Below are positions 61,554-64,000 of a DNA stretch of 64,000 nt, piece by piece; positions within the stretch are counted from its first letter, which is position 1; every line of letters begins with the position of its first letter. A model generated the notes under the pieces. It was not told the origin of the DNA. It ran no database searches and was given only the letters and a program-made list of their open reading frames with translations. The position numbers and the translations under genes are program-made. The stretch lies in the NCBI GenBank assembly GCA_018433945.1, contig JAHDQF010000022.1, positions 1-64,000 on the forward strand, in the 5' to 3' direction. This stretch comes from Proteiniphilum sp. GTDB taxonomy: Bacteria; Bacteroidota; Bacteroidia; Bacteroidales; Dysgonomonadaceae.

Positions 61554-62180
61554 TTACAACCGCTCTACCAACAGGTGGAGCGGTTTTCTTATCTTGGGCT
61601 GGTGTGCCAACCTGTCTTCTGTGGCATCGCGATAGCCGAGGGTGAGCATCAGCACCGCCTCCTCCTCCTCTTCGTTGAGCTCAAGGAGATGGTTGAGTGC
61701 TTTAGGGTTGAAACCCTCTATGGGAGTGGCATCAATGCCCAGCAGTGCCGCTGCAAAGGTCGCATATCCCAGAGCCAGGTAGGTCTGATGGATGGTCCAG
61801 CTGAAGGTGTTGATGGCGGGATCATTGATCACGTTGTGTATCTTCTTCCGGTAACTCTCTATCTGTTCATCGTTGGCATTTCTGACGCGTTTGAACTCCC
61901 TTAGGAATCCTTCCAGATAGTTTTCGTCCAGTCGTTTTTTTGCTTTGAAGATCAGCAGGTGGGAGCATTGTTGCAGCACCACCTGGGGACAGGATTGCTC
62001 GTAGATCTGCGTTATCAGTTCCCTGTTTTCGGTAACGATCACCCGGTAGGGTTGCAGACCGTATGATGAGGGAGTCAAACGAATAGCTTCCAGAATGGTC
62101 TCTAGCTCTTTCTCCGAGATCTTTTCACCTGTCATTCGTTTGGTGGCATATCGCCAGTTCAGTGAATCAATGAGGTTCAT
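61554..62180 (-). CDS. Nitroreductase family FMN-dependent NAD(P)H oxidoreductase
   Basis: 208 residues. Nitroreductase fold with FMN-binding RYATKRMTGEKISEKELETI (the Arg and Lys near residues 10-15), RLTPSSYGLQPYRVIV, QTYLALGYATFAAALLGIDATPIEGF and LTLGYRD. Typical NfsB/oxygen-insensitive type. Reduces quinones, nitro compounds or flavins. Convergent with the KAS III gene, whose terminator hairpin lies within the last codons of this gene. Confidence 0.92.
   Translation of the reverse strand: MNLIDSLNWRYATKRMTGEKISEKELETILEAIRLTPSSYGLQPYRVIVTENRELITQIYEQSCPQVVLQQCSHLLIFKAKKRLDENYLEGFLREFKRVRNANDEQIESYRKKIHNVINDPAINTFSWTIHQTYLALGYATFAAALLGIDATPIEGFNPKALNHLLELNEEEEEAVLMLTLGYRDATEDRLAHQPKIRKPLHLLVERL
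61558..61591 (+). terminator. Terminator of the KAS III gene inside the nitroreductase 3' end
   Basis: AACCGCTC (61558-61565), 12-nt loop, GAGCGGTT (61578-61585), then TTCTT. It works on the + strand; on the minus strand these bases encode the last residues LLVERL of the nitroreductase. Confidence 0.7.
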
Positions 62181-62307
62181 AATAGTGTACCAAGTGAAAT
62201 GGATATATCAGTCCGAATTGAGTTTAATTAGCCTGATCATATAGGGACTGATTTGAAAAACCTAAAACAGACAGGAATCGAAAAGGTTTACTGTTTAACG
62301 TTTCTTG

Positions 62308-63432
62308 TCAGACCAGGTGATACCCCTGGCTATGCATCTCCGAAGCCCGGAAGAGGGCATACATTTCATCATTCAACGGGTAGTCCCAGCAACCGAGGCT
62401 ATGATGGATCTCGCCGCCGAAACCGGACTTGAACTTGTAGAGGCCATACATGGGGTGATGGGGATCTGGGTTGGGTGAGATGCCAAACATATCATACTCG
62501 GTACAACCCGCTTCCTGCGACTGGCAGATGGCTTCCCATTGCAGGGCATATGGTGCCATCAGGTTGCGCTGTTCCGTGGAGGATGCACCGTAAAGGTATG
62601 ACCCCCTGTTTTGTGTGATCACAAGGAACATGGCTGCCAGTGCTTTCCCCTCTTTCTCTGCCACCAACAGTCGCACATCGGCCGGTGAGCGGGTGTCATC
62701 GGCACGTGTGGTGAGTACTGCTTCGAAATATCTCTTGTTGTTGAGCAGAAGATGGTTCCGTTCGGCTGTCTCGCGATAGAGCGCATACCAGATATCCATC
62801 CCCTCCATCTCCATCGTATGCACTGTTACGCCTTTGCGGCGTGCCAGTCCTATGTTATAGCGGGTCTTCGGTTTCATCTTTTTCAGCAGGATCTCCCTGT
62901 CGAGCTTCAGATCCAGATAGATGGTGTGCGAAGGGAGTATGTTGGTAGCTGCTTTCTGAAAGTTCCACTGTTGCGTGTTGTAGTTGAAGCGAAACTCCTG
63001 GGATGATTGTTCCGGTTCACCTCTCCAGAAGCCATTCTCATCGAAATGATCCTTCTCTTTTGCCCAGTAAGACTCCCAACAGAGATCGTATCGGATCATG
63101 ATGCAGCTATTCGGCAGGTAGGAGCGGAGCGACTCCGACAGCTCCTCCAGGAACATTCCCTGAAATTCATCGGCAGGTTCCAACTCGGGGCCGTAGGGAA
63201 CATAGGCTATACAATGATCGCGGTCGATCTGCCGGAGAATGATCAACAGATCCGATTGTATCATCTTCCACTCACCGGCTACTCCCTGTAGGGCTGAAGT
63301 GTCGGCAGCAAAATTGACGGCCATGGTGCCAGCCCCCAGTGATGATTTCACTTCGGACCAGAATGCCGTCTGTTGTAAAATGGGTGTGGCGTAAAGCTCA
63401 TCTGTCATCTTGGGACGAATGTTCGTTAACAT
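62308..63432 (-). CDS. FemAB-family aminoacyl/acyltransferase (FemX-like)
   Basis: 374 residues from the ATG at 63430-63432. FemAB double GNAT fold: N-terminal TPILQQTAFWSEVKSSLG (the typical PxxQtxxW opening), CIAYVPYGPEL, and MKPKTRYNIGLARRKGVTVH (family KtRyNIrlA motif), then YGASSTEQRNLMAPYALQWEAI and DMFGISPNPDPHHPMYGLYKFKSGFGGE. The last matches the YDFwGi...gl..FK.gFgg signature. These enzymes add amino acids from aminoacyl-tRNA to lipid II peptide stems or act on other envelope acceptors. -7 box TACCTTTG at 63454-63461 on the minus strand. Confidence 0.88.
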   Translation of the reverse strand: MLTNIRPKMTDELYATPILQQTAFWSEVKSSLGAGTMAVNFAADTSALQGVAGEWKMIQSDLLIILRQIDRDHCIAYVPYGPELEPADEFQGMFLEELSESLRSYLPNSCIMIRYDLCWESYWAKEKDHFDENGFWRGEPEQSSQEFRFNYNTQQWNFQKAATNILPSHTIYLDLKLDREILLKKMKPKTRYNIGLARRKGVTVHTMEMEGMDIWYALYRETAERNHLLLNNKRYFEAVLTTRADDTRSPADVRLLVAEKEGKALAAMFLVITQNRGSYLYGASSTEQRNLMAPYALQWEAICQSQEAGCTEYDMFGISPNPDPHHPMYGLYKFKSGFGGEIHHSLGCWDYPLNDEMYALFRASEMHSQGYHLV

Positions 63433-63453
63433 ACCTTCTGCATTTTAGAACTG

Positions 63454-63461
63454 CAAAGGTA
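63454..63461 (-). promoter_or_regulatory. -7 box of the FemAB-family gene
   Basis: Minus-strand TACCTTTG, perfect match, about 22 nt before the start codon; a very short leader. Confidence 0.5.
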
Positions 63462-63525
63462 GCCAATCCTGCCCGATAATAAAAACCGATCCGTGGTGCA
63501 TCGGAACGGACAGGGCAGAGTGGGA

Positions 63526-63557
63526 TCACCTCCTTACTCACCGATCTCAGGAGGTGA
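63526..63557. promoter_or_regulatory. Inverted repeat carrying SD/anti-SD sequence
   Basis: TCACCTCC (63526-63533) and GGAGGTGA (63550-63557) form a perfect 8-bp stem with a 16-nt loop. A second loose stem CTGCCC/GGGCAG lies at about 63470-63518. It lies between two minus-strand genes. The + strand reads GGATCACCTCCTTA, like the 3' end of 16S rRNA. Confidence 0.45.
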
Positions 63558-63599
63558 ATGCAAACGGTATCAGCAGTAGCGCTCCATAAACAAAAGGGG

Positions 63600-63941
63600 T
63601 CAGAACTGATCCGGCTCAGTCTTTGCAGCAGTGGCCGTGATGCTTCGGAAATCGCTGTCGAAGTGGGAGAGTAGCATCTCGATCAGTTTTGCATGAAAGG
63701 TGGTATAGAGTTTTGTGGTGATGTGCTTCCGGTCTTTACGCTTCAGCAAGCCAAAGCGCAGTTCGTTCTCATCCACCCATATCTGGGGCTTAAAGAAGGC
63801 TTCATTTCGCCACAGCAGAGCCCCATAGGTGAGTCGGCCGTCGCTCGTGCGGTTCCATTTGTCCGCTTTCTTATTGTCTATCGCCTCATAAATCTTGTCG
63901 AGCAGTAGATCCGGGTGGTCAGTTTTTATGATGATTGCCAT
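63600..63941 (-). CDS. Conserved hypothetical protein
   Basis: 113 residues, no signal peptide, no membrane helix. Begins MAIIIKTDHPDLLLDKIYEA and contains KADKWNRTSDGRLTYGALLW and FKPQIWVDENELRFGLLKRK. An alternating alpha/beta pattern with conserved-looking Trp and Arg residues. No family recognised. It is preceded on the same strand by a gene that enters from the right edge, 5 nt away, so the two are probably co-transcribed. Confidence 0.6.
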   Translation of the reverse strand: MAIIIKTDHPDLLLDKIYEAIDNKKADKWNRTSDGRLTYGALLWRNEAFFKPQIWVDENELRFGLLKRKDRKHITTKLYTTFHAKLIEMLLSHFDSDFRSITATAAKTEPDQF

Positions 63942-63946
63942 ATTCT

Positions 63947-64000
63947 TTATGCTTCTTTTTCGTTTTTGTATTGTTCAATAGCCTTTTTCACAGAACCATG
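63947..64000 (-). CDS. 3' end of a gene entering from the right edge
   Basis: Seventeen codons and TAA (63947-63949) read GSVKKAIEQYKNEKEA on the minus strand; the frame is open to the window end. It lies 5 nt upstream of the hypothetical gene, typical operon spacing. Too short to assign. Confidence 0.45.
   Translation of the reverse strand, partial: HGSVKKAIEQYKNEKEA

Overview
The window reads as a chromosome segment of a Bacteroidales bacterium (phylum Bacteroidota). Promoters match the Bacteroidota pattern TTTG-N19-21-TAnnTTTG. Shine-Dalgarno sequences are weak at most starts, and the family content is typical of the phylum: DUF1080, DUF5606, DUF4890, the putative porin family, a fused HisB, periplasmic Gfo/Idh/MocA oxidoreductases and 7-bp intergenic microsatellites. 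The mix of glycan and xylose catabolism fits a Dysgonomonadaceae-like organism, but that genus-level guess is inference.

Layout. 1-8.2 kb: a sugar-oxidation cluster on the + strand (end of a zinc alcohol dehydrogenase, secreted DUF1080 protein, secreted SMP-30 lactonase, TIM-barrel isomerase, three Gfo/Idh/MocA oxidoreductases of which two carry Tat signals, and a secreted ThuA protein). It looks like a 3-keto-sugar pathway split between periplasm and cytoplasm. 8.5-12.8 kb: xylose operon xylB-xylA-xylE. 13.0-14.8 kb: two tRNA-Leu genes, a small ferredoxin and a patch of decayed gene fragments. 14.8-16.2 kb: a sodium:solute symporter. 16.5-22.6 kb (- strand): TetR regulator, MMPL/RND exporter, LolA-like carrier, FabH-like ketosynthase and DUF1302-like outer-membrane barrel, together a plausible trans-envelope lipid export system. 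22.8-24.5 kb: esterase lipoprotein, a truncated GDCCVxC gene and a small Cys-rich protein. 25.0-27.2 kb: nnrDE, rplU, rpmA.

27.4-34.9 kb (- strand): a complete histidine operon, hisGDCBHAF(IE). It is preceded by an attenuator with a 17-residue leader peptide containing HHHFH and mutually exclusive hairpins. Its gaps hold a 110-nt near-palindrome, a short octamer repeat and a 15-unit heptamer array.

35.1-64 kb: mostly housekeeping genes. These are a porin, a periplasmic binding protein, DUF4890, proS, a GH2 mannosidase, an RSH (RelA/SpoT) protein with a degenerate hydrolase site, folK, NfeD protease, plsC, two FemAB/GNAT-like acyltransferases, galE, cdsA, DUF5606, a lactonase, metA (Glu111 type), pyrB-pyrI, a carboxynorspermidine/saccharopine dehydrogenase-like enzyme, a MscS channel, a second KAS III-like enzyme and a nitroreductase. 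A hairpin repeat with the core CCGACCCAAGGGTCGG stands directly upstream of three genes (thuA, xylB, ferredoxin), always in the sense orientation.
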